Positions 63,966 to 64,000 of a stretch of DNA of 64,000 nucleotides are shown piece by piece. The notes under the pieces are model-generated. The model was not told where the DNA came from. It saw only the letters and a list, made by a program, of their open reading frames with translations, and searched no databases. The translations under genes and the position numbers were made by a program. This DNA is from Streptomyces justiciae (GTDB taxonomy: Bacteria > Actinomycetota > Actinomycetes > Streptomycetales > Streptomycetaceae), in assembly GCF_015163075.1 (NCBI RefSeq), contig NZ_JADDXU010000014.1, forward strand, positions 1-64,000. The letters run 5' to 3'. The stretch's first letter is position 1. Each line of letters opens with the position of its first letter.

Positions 63966-64000
63966 ATGTCCCGAGCCGCCGAAGTCCCGACCGCCGCCGC
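63966..64000 (+). CDS. 5' end of a divergent gene (partial)
   Basis: ATG at 63966 starts MSRAAEVPTAAA and runs off the window. The 165 bases between it and the MFS start include an AT-rich stretch (GATTTCTTTATCTTCTCTTG at 63852-63871) that could hold promoters. Regulators often lie divergent from MFS pumps, but too little is visible to name it. The ribosome site is weak. Confidence 0.35.
   Translation, partial: MSRAAEVPTAA

Overview
The window is high-G+C (about 70% by eye) actinobacterial chromosome. Nearly every reading frame has G/C in the third codon position, GTG starts and ATGA/GTGA stop-start overlaps are common, and several families are Streptomyces hallmarks (XRE-DUF5753 / DUF397 / HATPase cassette, SCO2322-type protein, TerD proteins, DUF397, DUF2277). 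It looks like the core or arm-proximal chromosome of a Streptomyces. I see no phage, plasmid, transposase, CRISPR array or rRNA genes; there is one tRNA (Val, UAC).

Layout. 0-6.5 kb: a Ter (tellurium-resistance type) stress cluster of two TerD-fold proteins, a CitE-like C-C bond lyase, a PRTase-TRSP-StiP fusion and a HAD phosphatase, matching the published prediction of a pathway for a nucleoside-like metabolite. 6.5-18 kb: FmdB zinc ribbon, coiled-coil and DUF4097 envelope proteins, tRNA-Val, PanE-like reductase, DedA, DoxX, a large NAD(P)/FAD protein, a PhoD-like phosphatase and a secreted HNH nuclease. 18-33 kb: a manganese (yybP-ykoY) riboswitch before a TMEM165/GDT1 transporter, HAD phosphatase, DHA2 efflux pump with an extra C-terminal domain, FHA protein, methyltransferase, GT87-PAP2 fusion, LuxR regulator and a flavoprotein monooxygenase. 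33-54 kb: a dispersed regulon of a KstR-like TetR repressor (P450, FadA5-like thiolase, MBL hydrolase with SnoaL-like partner, aldehyde dehydrogenase with ferredoxin). Between these lie an XRE/DUF397/anti-sigma cassette, a lytic transglycosylase, and a cobalamin-riboswitch operon encoding an ECF transporter with two secreted proteins. 52.7 kb: a complete-looking TPP riboswitch with no thiamine gene after it. 53.8-64 kb: a translationally coupled glycosyltransferase / methyltransferase / (alpha/alpha)6-barrel operon, an F420-type oxidoreductase, an amidase, a methyltransferase and an MFS pump with a C-terminal regulatory-type beta domain.

Three observations stand out. First, five sites sharing the half-site TAGAAC followed by nnGT lie in front of the P450, the thiolase, the MBL hydrolase, the aldehyde dehydrogenase and the KstR-like gene itself; this reads as a steroid/isoprenoid-type catabolic regulon spread over 20 kb. 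Second, the riboswitch-controlled ECF operon begins with a secreted alpha-barrel protein that could be a bacterial counterpart of transcobalamin. Third, three different families of dispersed repeat lie in frame inside genes: as the linker between enzyme domains (PRTase-TRSP, the two ECF ATPase domains), as the N-terminus of EcfT, inside PhoD, and as the start codon and N-terminus of the ferredoxin.

Functions come from reading the proteins and from knowledge of families; nothing was searched. Start codons were chosen from Shine-Dalgarno spacing, overlap with upstream stops and family length, and are uncertain where stated.
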